DNA of 8,546 nt from Candidatus Yanofskybacteria bacterium RIFCSPHIGHO2_02_FULL_50_12 (GCA_001794525.1 MGJZ01000032.1:2819-11364), one strand, 5' to 3'; shown: positions 1 to 5,388, counted from the stretch's first letter. Made by a program: numbers and translations. Notes: a model not told the origin generated them from the letters alone.

Positions 1-400
1 CACAAGCAGCCAACGCCACCAGGCCGTAGAAGAGCTGGCTTGGCGTCAGATACCAGCGCCAGTTCAGGTATACCCAGAACATGACGCCGACGATCGCAAT
101 CGGCACCACGATGCGCTGCCAGTTGGCCCCGAGAAACGGCCCGATGGTCGCCCAGTGGGTGATGAGCGCCCAGCTCAGAGCCGCGAGGGCCGCTGCGAAG
201 ACAACCCACCAGAACGCGTTGGCCAGCGCGACCAGGAGGACGATGACCCCGAGGACCAGTCCGCTGGCCCGGATCACCGCCGCCTGGTGAGCAGCATACC
301 AGGCCCCGATCAGGACCCGGTTTTGATACGCGATGTAGCCCACGACAGCGATGAACGCCAGGGCCGTGAGTCCGAACAAAATCCAGAACATCCAGCTCAT
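1..400 (-). CDS. Polytopic membrane protein, unknown function (3' end cut by window edge)
   Basis: An open frame runs on the minus strand from an ATG at 398-400 to the window edge with no stop, giving 133 visible residues starting MSWMFWILFGLTALAF. A Shine-Dalgarno sequence (AGAGGTGA) lies about five bases upstream, which fixes the start. The protein is very hydrophobic, with probable membrane helices near residues 3-24, 44-61, 62-81 and 98-113, and a fifth beginning near 121. It is rich in Trp (W3, W6, W34, W64, W65, W77, W83, W94, W109, W114, W116). I see no charged catalytic motif and recognise no family. It starts 37 bases after the lipoprotein stop and is probably co-transcribed with it, across a hairpin at 418-442. 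GC content is high (38 of the first 60 bases of the window), as in the lipoprotein gene and unlike the genes to the right. It is a real gene with good confidence; its function is unknown. Confidence 0.72.
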   Translation of the reverse strand, partial: MSWMFWILFGLTALAFIAVVGYIAYQNRVLIGAWYAAHQAAVIRASGLVLGVIVLLVALANAFWWVVFAAALAALSWALITHWATIGPFLGANWQRIVVPIAIVGVMFWVYLNWRWYLTPSQLFYGLVALAAC

Positions 401-417
401 GATCACCTCTTATTGAG

Positions 418-442
418 GGTAAGGCGGCTTCGCCGCCTTACC
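418..442 (-). terminator. Perfect 11-bp hairpin overlapping the lipoprotein stop codon
   Basis: Arms GGTAAGGCGGC (418-428) and GCCGCCTTACC (432-442) pair perfectly around a TTC loop. The stop codon of the lipoprotein gene (438-440) is inside the stem. No U-run follows on the minus strand (it reads TCAATAAGAGG), so this is not a canonical intrinsic terminator. It may attenuate transcription, protect the mRNA 3' end, or lower translation of the downstream membrane-protein gene. Confidence 0.5.
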
Positions 443-1286
443 GGGTACAGGTATCCCGGAGGTGGATCACGCCATCGCGATCTCCCTCCAAACAAACGTC
501 GATGAACTTCATCCGCATGATCCCGTCGCGGGATCCATTAACCGTGAAGCCCTTGCGCCGGAATTTCCACTGGGCGCCTTCGGCCCACTGAACGCACTTG
601 CTTTCGCCGAGACCCCAATCGAACTCGAGAGATTCGTCTCCCAAACTTCGCACGCCGATGACTTCGTGAGGTAGATTGTTTTCAACCCTCAGCGAATTCG
701 GTTCGCAGGACCAGGAGGGTCGCTGAACGACTGCTCCGGGATCCTGCCTCTGAGGTCCGGCGGTAGTTCTGGCGGCCGAGGGGTAAGTCACTACTCGGTC
801 GCCCAGGAGAACGCCCTGCTGGCCACCCGGAAGGGTGACCTGCTGGACTTTCTCTTTTCCGCCGCCGCGCGTTGCCAGCGCGGTAATGACACCCGCTCCG
901 ACTCCGGCCGCGGCCGCCAGTTTCGGATCACGTGTGATCGCACCAACCACGAGCGCCGTCGTGCCGCCGACGAAGAGGGAAGTCTTTAAGGGATTCCCCC
1001 GCTCGTCCGCATGGAAGGCGAACTTGTCGCCTTCATGACGGCCCCAGCCTCTGAACCCGTCGGGCGCCTGCCTGAGTTCCAGACAGTATCCGACCTTGGG
1101 GATCCAGAAGTGGCCGGGCGCTGAGCAGGTGCCGAGCTCGATCACTGAATCGATGAGCGCGGCGGCCTCGTTGCCCGAGTACGCCACAGAACGAACGACG
1201 TCGTTGATGGACCCATGGCCGGTCGACGCGCAGCCGGTCGAAATGACCGACGCAATCACGAACATCGCGATAACGATTGAGCGCAT
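438..1286 (-). CDS. Putative secreted lipoprotein, 282 aa, unknown family
   Basis: The start at 1284-1286 has a strong Shine-Dalgarno AAGGAGG a few bases upstream. Residues 1-19 form a lipoprotein signal peptide: R2, a hydrophobic core (IVIAMFVIASVI), then a lipobox-like STGC with Cys19 as the candidate lipidated residue. The mature part holds six more Cys (54, 68, 194, 231, 265, 280), enough for three disulfides, which fits an extracytoplasmic location. A glycine/alanine-rich hydrophobic stretch at about 103-138, broken by a DPK turn at 120-122, looks like a helical hairpin or glycine-zipper. A polar linker at about 141-190 leads to a C-terminal domain (192-282) with most of the Cys and Trp. 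I recognise no family. The gene has its own promoter at 1383-1411 and leads the membrane-protein gene downstream. GC-rich codons set it apart from yraN. The signal peptide is well supported; the function is not inferable. Confidence 0.75.
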   Translation of the reverse strand: MRSIVIAMFVIASVISTGCASTGHGSINDVVRSVAYSGNEAAALIDSVIELGTCSAPGHFWIPKVGYCLELRQAPDGFRGWGRHEGDKFAFHADERGNPLKTSLFVGGTTALVVGAITRDPKLAAAAGVGAGVITALATRGGGKEKVQQVTLPGGQQGVLLGDRVVTYPSAARTTAGPQRQDPGAVVQRPSWSCEPNSLRVENNLPHEVIGVRSLGDESLEFDWGLGESKCVQWAEGAQWKFRRKGFTVNGSRDGIMRMKFIDVCLEGDRDGVIHLRDTCTR

Positions 1287-1304
1287 AGCGCCTCCTTCAT
1301 TGTC

Positions 1305-1371
1305 CCCGCTCCATGCGGGAACGGAAACAATGGAAATGTAACCCTGATTGTGAAGCTACTTACCACTTCAC
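1305..1371 (-). promoter_or_regulatory. Hairpin-containing 5' leader of the lipoprotein transcript
   Basis: If transcription starts about 7 bases past the -10 box (near 1376), the leader is about 90 nt. It begins with a hairpin whose arms are GTGAAG and CTTCAC (1371-1366 with 1355-1350) around a 10-base loop. A second hairpin, CCCGC/GCGGG (1319-1315 with 1309-1305), lies just before the ribosome-binding site at about 1291-1297. The second could affect ribosome access. I recognise no known riboswitch class. Confidence 0.35.
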
Positions 1372-1382
1372 CTGATATATAC

Positions 1383-1411
1383 ATTATACCAAATTTTGAG
1401 TGTTTTGTAAA
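1383..1411 (-). promoter_or_regulatory. Sigma-70-type promoter with extended -10, driving the lipoprotein gene
   Basis: On the minus strand, TTTACA (1411-1406) is followed by exactly 17 bases and then TATAAT (1388-1383), preceded by TGG, an extended -10 motif. The -10 box is perfect and the -35 matches five of six bases. It points at the lipoprotein gene about 100 bases downstream and lies in the AT-rich gap after yraN. It is the best promoter in the window. Confidence 0.72.
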
Positions 1412-1419
1412 GGACCTAG

Positions 1420-1441
1420 AATAGGGCTTTTTTTGCCTATT
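1420..1441 (-). terminator. Hairpin just after the yraN stop codon
   Basis: AATAGGGC (1420-1427) and GCCTATT (1435-1441) pair with one bulged G around a T7 loop on the plus strand (A7 in the minus-strand RNA). It begins directly after the yraN stop. No U-run follows on the minus strand, so termination efficiency is uncertain. Confidence 0.4.
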
Positions 1442-1810
1442 TTATATATTCTTATAATGCCTTATTTTGGCCACTCCTTGTTCTTTGTTGAATGCAACCG
1501 ACACCACATCCAGCTGCCAGGGCTGATCAGGATCGTACTTGTAATCGGCCAAGTACGTCCGAGCGATGCGGGCCATCCGAAATTGCTTGCCGTGGTTGAC
1601 GCGCAGTTCGGGTTCGAAACCCGGCAAGTCTTTTTTATTCGCCTTCACTTCGACGAAAATAAGTATCCCCTCTTTCATGGAAATCACATCGATTTCTCCC
1701 CAAGGCTTGCGGTAGTTATGGCCTATGATCCGATAGCCCTTGGATTTCAAATATTCCGCGGCATAGTGTTCCGCGACGAATCCCAATTCGCTCAATGAGG
1801 AGTTTTTCAT
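1442..1810 (-). CDS. yraN: YraN/UPF0102 family protein with an endonuclease-like fold
   Basis: This 122-aa protein has the normal length and full motif order of the UPF0102 (YraN) family. The N-terminal helix carries LGFVAEHYAAEYLKSKGYRI (9-28, conserved Glu14), followed by GEIDVI (38-43, Asp41) and FVEVKA (52-57, Glu54 and Lys56). Together these form a PD-(D/E)XK-like active site as in Holliday-junction resolvases. The basic segment after 69 (LRVNHGKQFRMARIARTYL) and the closing LDVVSV (100-105) are also typical. The family's biochemical function is not established; a nuclease role is inferred from the fold. The start at 1808-1810 fits the family N-terminus, but there is no clear Shine-Dalgarno upstream. 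The gene is divergent from the M23 hydrolase across a 170-base gap. Family assignment is confident. Confidence 0.93.
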   Translation of the reverse strand: MKNSSLSELGFVAEHYAAEYLKSKGYRIIGHNYRKPWGEIDVISMKEGILIFVEVKANKKDLPGFEPELRVNHGKQFRMARIARTYLADYKYDPDQPWQLDVVSVAFNKEQGVAKIRHYKNI

Positions 1811-1854
1811 GCGTTAAAAATGATCCCCAGCGTATCAACATAGCCCTTTGACTT

Positions 1855-1883
1855 CATGGGTTATCCATGATACCCTAAGGGTA
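1855..1883. promoter_or_regulatory. Two inverted repeats in the yraN-M23 divergent intergenic region
   Basis: The 170-base gap between divergent starts holds CATGG-GTTAT-CCATG (1855-1869), followed one base later by TACCCT-A-AGGGTA (1871-1883). Both are perfect. Side by side they could be operator half-site pairs or hairpins in the yraN leader. The plus strand also has TTGACT at 1848-1853 with a weak TGA-TACCCT -10 placed 17 bases on, overlapping the second repeat. Which gene is controlled, if any, cannot be told. Confidence 0.4.
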
Positions 1884-1910
1884 CATTCTCCCGGCCGGAG
1901 GATTTTTGCG

Positions 1911-1940
1911 TTTATAGGCTAATATCAATTTAACCAACAA
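1911..1940 (-). promoter_or_regulatory. Possible yraN promoter
   Basis: On the minus strand, TATAAA (1916-1911) matches five of six -10 bases. The candidate -35 boxes are weak: TTGGTT (1937-1932, 15-base spacer) or TTGTTG (1940-1935, 18-base spacer). It would give a roughly 95-nt leader containing the inverted repeats at 1855-1883. The call is tentative. Confidence 0.3.
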
Positions 1941-1980
1941 ACACATTAGTACTCAACTTTCACGGTTCAAATCAATCTTC

Positions 1981-3051
1981 ATGAAATGGACGTTCCCTGA
2001 ACGAATCCAATTCTACAGCACCTTAATCGCGGTCATCGGATTAATCGTACTTCGCGGCCCAAGCGCCGGCCAAGCCGGCATTGTCGGTAATGTCGTCCGC
2101 CACTATGTGGAGGAAACCTCGGCATTTGTGACCAGCGAGTCAATTGCTTTAAGCGATATTGCCGCCACCGCGATTTACACTGCGGGAAGCGCTGATTTCC
2201 ATGACCACGGTCATGGCGGCAGCGAACATAATCTTGAACTGGCTACCGTTCAAGACAACTCCGTTCAGGCGACTGGTCCTGCCTCCACCACCTACATGGA
2301 CGGGTTCAAGTCCAACCAGATCACCGAATACGTCGTGCAAGACGGCGATAACATTTCGTTCATCGCTTCCGACTACGGCGTAAGCTCGGATTCTATTTTA
2401 TGGGCCAACGGCTTGGATAATCCCAATGCCATCTCGCCCGGCCAAGTGATCCGGATTCCGCCCGTCACGGGCGTGGTTCATACAGTCCAGAAAGGCGACA
2501 CTGTCGAATATCTGGCCGTGCGCTACGAGGCTGATCAGGACCGCATTAAAACCTTCAACGACCTGGAAGAAGAAGGCCTCGAGATCGGCGATGAGATTGT
2601 CGTTCCGGGAGGAAAAATAGACACTACCATAAAGAAAGAGACTAAGTCTCAGCAAAGGGAGTCTAAGCAGCAAAAGCGATTCGCCTACCTGCCTGATCTT
2701 GGCGAATACTTCCGATCTCCCACCTCCGGATTCAACTGGGGCGTAATTCACGGACGCAACGGCGTCGATGTGGCTAGTGCCTGCGGCACGCCGATCTATG
2801 CGGCGGCTGATGGGAATGTCGCACTTGCTCCGGCTACCGGATACAATGGCGGATTTGGTAAATTCGTAAAGCTGGTCCACCCGAACGGCACCGAATCGAT
2901 CTATGCCCACATGAGCAAAGTGAGCGCCAAGGCAGGAGTCTATGTCAGCAAGGGCGACGTGATCGGCCTTATGGGTACAACCGGCCGATCCACTGGCTGC
3001 CATCTCCACTTTGAAGTGCATGGTGCGCGTAATCCCCTCGTCAAATACTAA
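1981..3051 (+). CDS. Membrane-anchored LysM-M23 family peptidoglycan hydrolase
   Basis: This 356-aa protein has a short cytoplasmic N-terminus and one membrane helix or uncleaved signal (about 11-25). A spacer with a His-rich patch (HDHGHGGSEH, 74-83) follows. Next come two LysM domains, at about 116-160 (YVVQDGDNISFIASDYGVS) and 165-209 (HTVQKGDTVEYLAVRY), a basic Lys/Gln linker (212-233), and a C-terminal M23 metallopeptidase domain (about 246-356). Zinc-site residues are visible: His257 and Asp263 in HGRNGVD, and His343 in HLHFEV, with His310 (YAHMS) and His341 as catalytic histidines. LysM binds glycan and M23 cleaves peptide cross-bridges, so it should act outside the membrane in wall remodelling or division. 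The first metal motif is H-x5-D rather than the commoner H-x3-D. No Shine-Dalgarno precedes the ATG; the start is supported by the membrane anchor that follows. It may instead be an inactive amidase activator, but the metal ligands appear present. Confidence 0.93.
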   Translation: MKWTFPERIQFYSTLIAVIGLIVLRGPSAGQAGIVGNVVRHYVEETSAFVTSESIALSDIAATAIYTAGSADFHDHGHGGSEHNLELATVQDNSVQATGPASTTYMDGFKSNQITEYVVQDGDNISFIASDYGVSSDSILWANGLDNPNAISPGQVIRIPPVTGVVHTVQKGDTVEYLAVRYEADQDRIKTFNDLEEEGLEIGDEIVVPGGKIDTTIKKETKSQQRESKQQKRFAYLPDLGEYFRSPTSGFNWGVIHGRNGVDVASACGTPIYAAADGNVALAPATGYNGGFGKFVKLVHPNGTESIYAHMSKVSAKAGVYVSKGDVIGLMGTTGRSTGCHLHFEVHGARNPLVKY

Positions 3052-3080
3052 CCCGCTCGTCCAAGTCACTGCAGAGAACA

Positions 3081-3107
3081 GATAAAACGCCCAGCGGGCG
3101 TTTTATC
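3081..3107 (+). terminator. Intrinsic terminator of the M23 hydrolase gene
   Basis: A perfect 12-bp stem pairs GATAAAACGCCC (3081-3092) with GGGCGTTTTATC (3096-3107) around the loop AGC, 30 bases past the stop. The 3' arm contains TTTT, giving a moderate U-run on the plus strand. The matching AAAA on the 5' arm could make it work in both directions. Confidence 0.8.
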
Positions 3108-3145
3108 TTCGTACTCGCCTCGCTCTTTGATCAGCCAGGAGCGAA

Positions 3146-3298
3146 GCCCTCCCGCATCAGAGGGGCTTCGAGGCCGGGTAGGCCGGCTCGGAGAAGGTTC
3201 CGATCGGCCGGCGGAGCCGTTGCCGATAATCGGAATCTCTGTAGACCGAGCAAAAAATTCAGTAGAATTTTTATGCGCACCCGATGATGCGGGAGGGC
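3146..3298. other. Nested inverted-repeat region, possible structured RNA or cruciform
   Basis: No credible gene lies between the terminator at 3107 and the array at 3313. The segment is enclosed by a perfect 14-bp inverted repeat (3146-3159 GCCCTCCCGCATCA with 3285-3298). Nested inside are GCTCGG/CCGAGC (3186-3191 with 3246-3251), TTCCGAT/ATCGGAA (3198-3204 with 3229-3235) and CGGC/GCCG (3205-3208 with 3222-3225). A side hairpin pairs AAAAATTC (3253-3260) with GAATTTTT (3265-3272) around AGTA. The pairs are compatible in one fold, which suggests selected structure. The strand is unknown and I match no known RNA family. A decayed mobile element is an alternative. Confidence 0.42.
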
Positions 3299-3312
3299 GG
3301 AGCGATTTTGGT

Positions 3313-3468
3313 GGTGACATGTCACTATGAGTTGGTGACAGTGACATGGTGACATGTGTCACCTCGATTGGTGACATATTTGAGGTTGTCACCTTCACCA
3401 AAAATGTCACCTCGAATTGTCACCATGTCACCATCATGGTGACACATTGTCACCATGATTTTTGTCAC
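3313..3468. repeat. Dense GTGACA/TGTCAC array, copy 1 (downstream of comM)
   Basis: There are fourteen exact copies of the hexamer in about 155 bases. GTGACA starts at 3314, 3335, 3341, 3349, 3371 and 3439; TGTCAC starts at 3320, 3357, 3387, 3405, 3418, 3426, 3448 and 3463. Many extend to GGTGACA/TGTCACC. Head-to-head pairs form palindromes, for example 3314-3325. Spacing is irregular (0 to about 60 bases) and there are no uniform spacers, so this is not a CRISPR. Chance would give well under one copy. It sits between the structured region and the comM terminator. Binding sites for a dimeric protein, or a repeat spread by recombination, are the likeliest readings. Confidence 0.85.
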
Positions 3469-3473
3469 CATGA

Positions 3474-3512
3474 AAACAGCCCCCTCTTTTTGATCAAAAG
3501 AGGGGGCTGTTT
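3474..3512 (-). terminator. Intrinsic terminator of comM
   Basis: A 17-bp perfect stem (3474-3490 with 3496-3512) surrounds a TGATC loop, 15 bases past the comM stop. On the minus strand the stem ends in TTTT followed by CATGG, so there is a short U-run. The arms contain a CCCCCTC/GAGGGGG core. The array copy at 3463-3468 begins immediately beyond it. The 10-bp palindrome TTCGTACGAA overlaps its proximal end at 3511-3520. Confidence 0.85.
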
Positions 3513-3527
3513 CGTACGAACCACCCG

Positions 3528-5060
3528 CTAGGCAAACTCGGCCAAGATGCGATCGCTTGCATTCAGGCTGATTGCCTCATGTATATGATTATCTTGAATA
3601 GTTTCCAGGCCGGCGAGATCGGCGATGGTACGACTTAATTTTTTAATCTTGTGGTAAGACCGCAATGATAATCCTTTTGTTTGAACCGCTTGCTGAAGCT
3701 GTTGTTCCGCCGATGGCGCCAATACGCACCAACGATCAATATTCTTGTAATTAATCTCTGCGTTAGTAAATATTCCCGCCCCTTTAAATCGTTCCTGTTG
3801 AGTCGAACGGGCTTGGGCGATCATTGTCCTGATTTCATTAAATCTGATTGCTGGCAATGGTTCCTGTTCCAATGTTGCTGTTTCTCGAGGAACGGTAATT
3901 TGAATATCGATGCGATCAAGTAATGGGCCTGATATTTTCTTTCGATAGCGCATCACGTTAGCGGGAGAACATATACAAGCTAATCCCTGACTGCCGTAAT
4001 TACCGCAGGGACAAGGATTCATAGCGGCGGCCAATGTAAATTTGGCAGGCAATCTCAAGGATCCGGCGGTCCTGGAAACCGTGATAGCGCCTTCTTCTAA
4101 AGGCTCGCGTAAGCTTTCCAGGACACTTCGAGGAAATTCTGGAAGCTCATCAAGAAATAAGACGCCGCGATGGGCCATGCTTATCTCACCTGGACGAGGA
4201 CTTGATCCGCCGCCGACCATTGCCGGCGCGGAGGTAGTATGGTGGGGATTCCTGAAAGGCCGCAGGCTCATCAGTGCAGATTTTTGAGATCCCGCCACAC
4301 TGTATATTTTTGTCACTTCCACTGCTTCCTGGAAAGAAAGGGGGGGCATAAGATCGATGAGTGCTCTGGCCAGCAATGTTTTTCCCGAACCAGGCGGACC
4401 GCTCATGATAATATTGTGGCCGCCAGCGGCGGCCACAATCAGGCCGCGCTTGGCTGTTTCTTGGCCTTTGATTAATCGGTAAGCCTCGCCATCGCTAGCT
4501 GTGCCATCATTGAATTCTTTAAAAATAACCGGCTGTAGGGGATTGATGCCATTTAAATGGCCGATCAGCTCATTGATGTCTTTTATGCCGATAACACTCA
4601 ATTCGCTTACAATGGCCGCCTCCTGCGCGTTAGCCTCCGGAACAATGATTTCCTCGAATCCAAGATCTTTGGCCATCAGCGCGGCTGCTAGCACGCCAGG
4701 GACGGGTTTTAGGGAACCGTCGAGTGAAAGCTCGCCCAAAAATACCTTTTTCCTAGTATCAAATTTAATCTGATCGGTTTCTAGAAGATATCCGACCGCA
4801 ATCGGCAGGTCATAGGCCGGTCCTTCTTTGCGAATATCGGCCGGAGCAAGGTTTATGATGATTTTCTTGTGCTTAGCGCTGGGCGGCACCAACGCATTGT
4901 TGCGGATTGCCGAAGCAATCCGCTCTTTGGACTCTTCAACGGCCTTATCTGGAAGGCCGACGATGCTGAACGCATGCAAGCCAGGAGTGGAGTCAACTTC
5001 AACTTCGATCAACGTTGCATCAATGCCGGTAATAGCTGCTGAATATGTTCGGATAGACAT
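3528..5060 (-). CDS. comM: YifB/ComM family magnesium-chelatase-like AAA+ ATPase
   Basis: This 510-aa protein is full length for the family. The N-terminal Lon-protease-like domain (about 1-165) opens with the usual IRTYSAAITGIDATLIEVEVD and contains GLPDKAVEESKERI (35-48). The AAA+ core follows, with Walker A GPPGSGKT (221-228), RNPHHTTSAPAMVGGG (270-285), Walker B VLFLDE (300-305) and the sensor region LLDRIDI (380-386). Cys350, 352, 362 and 364 (NPCPCG...ACIC) form the zinc-like cluster typical of the family. A C-terminal Mg-chelatase helical domain (about 415-505) closes it. In naturally competent bacteria ComM is a hexameric branch-migration helicase that extends heteroduplex during transformation; the role in this organism is inferred from homology. 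The start at 5058-5060 has no Shine-Dalgarno. The gene is more AT-rich (25 G/C of 60 at 3541-3600) than its neighbours. It has its own terminator and is flanked by both GTGACA arrays. Confidence 0.95.
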   Translation of the reverse strand: MSIRTYSAAITGIDATLIEVEVDSTPGLHAFSIVGLPDKAVEESKERIASAIRNNALVPPSAKHKKIIINLAPADIRKEGPAYDLPIAVGYLLETDQIKFDTRKKVFLGELSLDGSLKPVPGVLAAALMAKDLGFEEIIVPEANAQEAAIVSELSVIGIKDINELIGHLNGINPLQPVIFKEFNDGTASDGEAYRLIKGQETAKRGLIVAAAGGHNIIMSGPPGSGKTLLARALIDLMPPLSFQEAVEVTKIYSVAGSQKSALMSLRPFRNPHHTTSAPAMVGGGSSPRPGEISMAHRGVLFLDELPEFPRSVLESLREPLEEGAITVSRTAGSLRLPAKFTLAAAMNPCPCGNYGSQGLACICSPANVMRYRKKISGPLLDRIDIQITVPRETATLEQEPLPAIRFNEIRTMIAQARSTQQERFKGAGIFTNAEINYKNIDRWCVLAPSAEQQLQQAVQTKGLSLRSYHKIKKLSRTIADLAGLETIQDNHIHEAISLNASDRILAEFA

Positions 5061-5100
5061 TAGATATATCCATCTTAGCGGAATGCTTGAAAATTAAAAG

Positions 5101-5190
5101 CGGCCACAGTCGCTCAAAAGAATGTAATAAAGAAATGCGTAGTCTCTTTGAGCTCCGTGGCCGTCGATTGTGGATTGCCGACAATCCGCA
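5101..5190. other. Imperfect long inverted repeat and hairpin upstream of comM
   Basis: CGGCCAC (5101-5107) pairs with GTGGCCG (5157-5163), and inside it GCTCAAA (5112-5118) pairs with TTTGAGC (5147-5153), leaving a 28-base AT-rich loop. Directly beside it TGTGGATTG (5169-5177) and CAATCCGCA (5182-5190) form a 9-bp stem with one G-T pair. On the minus strand these would lie in, or just upstream of, the comM leader, 40 to 130 bases before the start. I found no convincing -35/-10 pair for comM here. Confidence 0.4.
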
Positions 5191-5232
5191 AGTGCCAAAC
5201 TGTCAGCGACAAGGTACCGGATCAATTATATG

Positions 5233-5388
5233 GTGACGTAGTGACACTCGTCAATGTCACCATGTGGATAAAAGTGTCACCTCGATCGAGGTGACATGTC
5301 ACTATGAAAATGTCACTGTCACTTGGTGACATTTTTAGGTGACATGGTGACACTTTTTTCTTGTCACCATGTCACCATCTTTTGTCAC
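5233..5388. repeat. Dense GTGACA/TGTCAC array, copy 2 (upstream of comM)
   Basis: There are thirteen exact hexamers in about 150 bases, plus one variant GTGACG at 5233. GTGACA starts at 5241, 5291, 5326, 5339 and 5347; TGTCAC starts at 5255, 5275, 5297, 5311, 5317, 5362, 5370 and 5383. Positions 5275-5296 form a perfect 22-bp palindrome centred on TCGATCGA. The array shares several longer words, in the same order, with copy 1 (18 bp at 3313/5290 and 19 bp at 3417/5361). It is therefore a diverged direct relative of copy 1 and not just the same hexamer. The gap from 5061 to 5690 contains no credible gene. Confidence 0.85.

Noticed and set aside
155..505. Plus-strand ORFs over the left membrane-protein and lipoprotein genes
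   Set aside because: They are shadows of minus-strand genes that have Shine-Dalgarno sites, a signal peptide and membrane helices; the plus frames show none of these.
1961..1976. GGTTCAAATC, resembling a tRNA T-loop
   Set aside because: The flanking five bases do not form a T-stem, and no acceptor or anticodon stem can be drawn around it.
3127..3330. Plus-strand ORF of 67 codons in the structured region
   Set aside because: It overlaps the inverted repeats and the start of the array, has no ribosome-binding site, and its composition simply follows the repeats. An overlapping minus-strand ORF (3066-3410) is equally unsupported.
3313..3468. CRISPR array
   Set aside because: The repeat is only 6-8 bp, both orientations are mixed, spacing runs from zero to about 60 bases and no cas gene is nearby.
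3346..3531. ORF running through array 1 that encodes repeated VT/CHH peptides
   Set aside because: The peptide is just the translation of GTGACA/TGTCACC units and the terminator stem; frame is not preserved between units, so no selection on protein is visible.
3313..5388. DNA uptake sequences linked to comM
   Set aside because: Tempting because ComM acts in transformation, but uptake sequences are longer and dispersed singly or in pairs across genomes, not packed into two clusters. Only a whole-genome count could revive the idea.
3313..5388. Replication origin with iterons
   Set aside because: The clusters resemble iterons, but I saw no DnaA box set, no AT-rich unwinding tract and no dnaA, dnaN or rep gene beside them.
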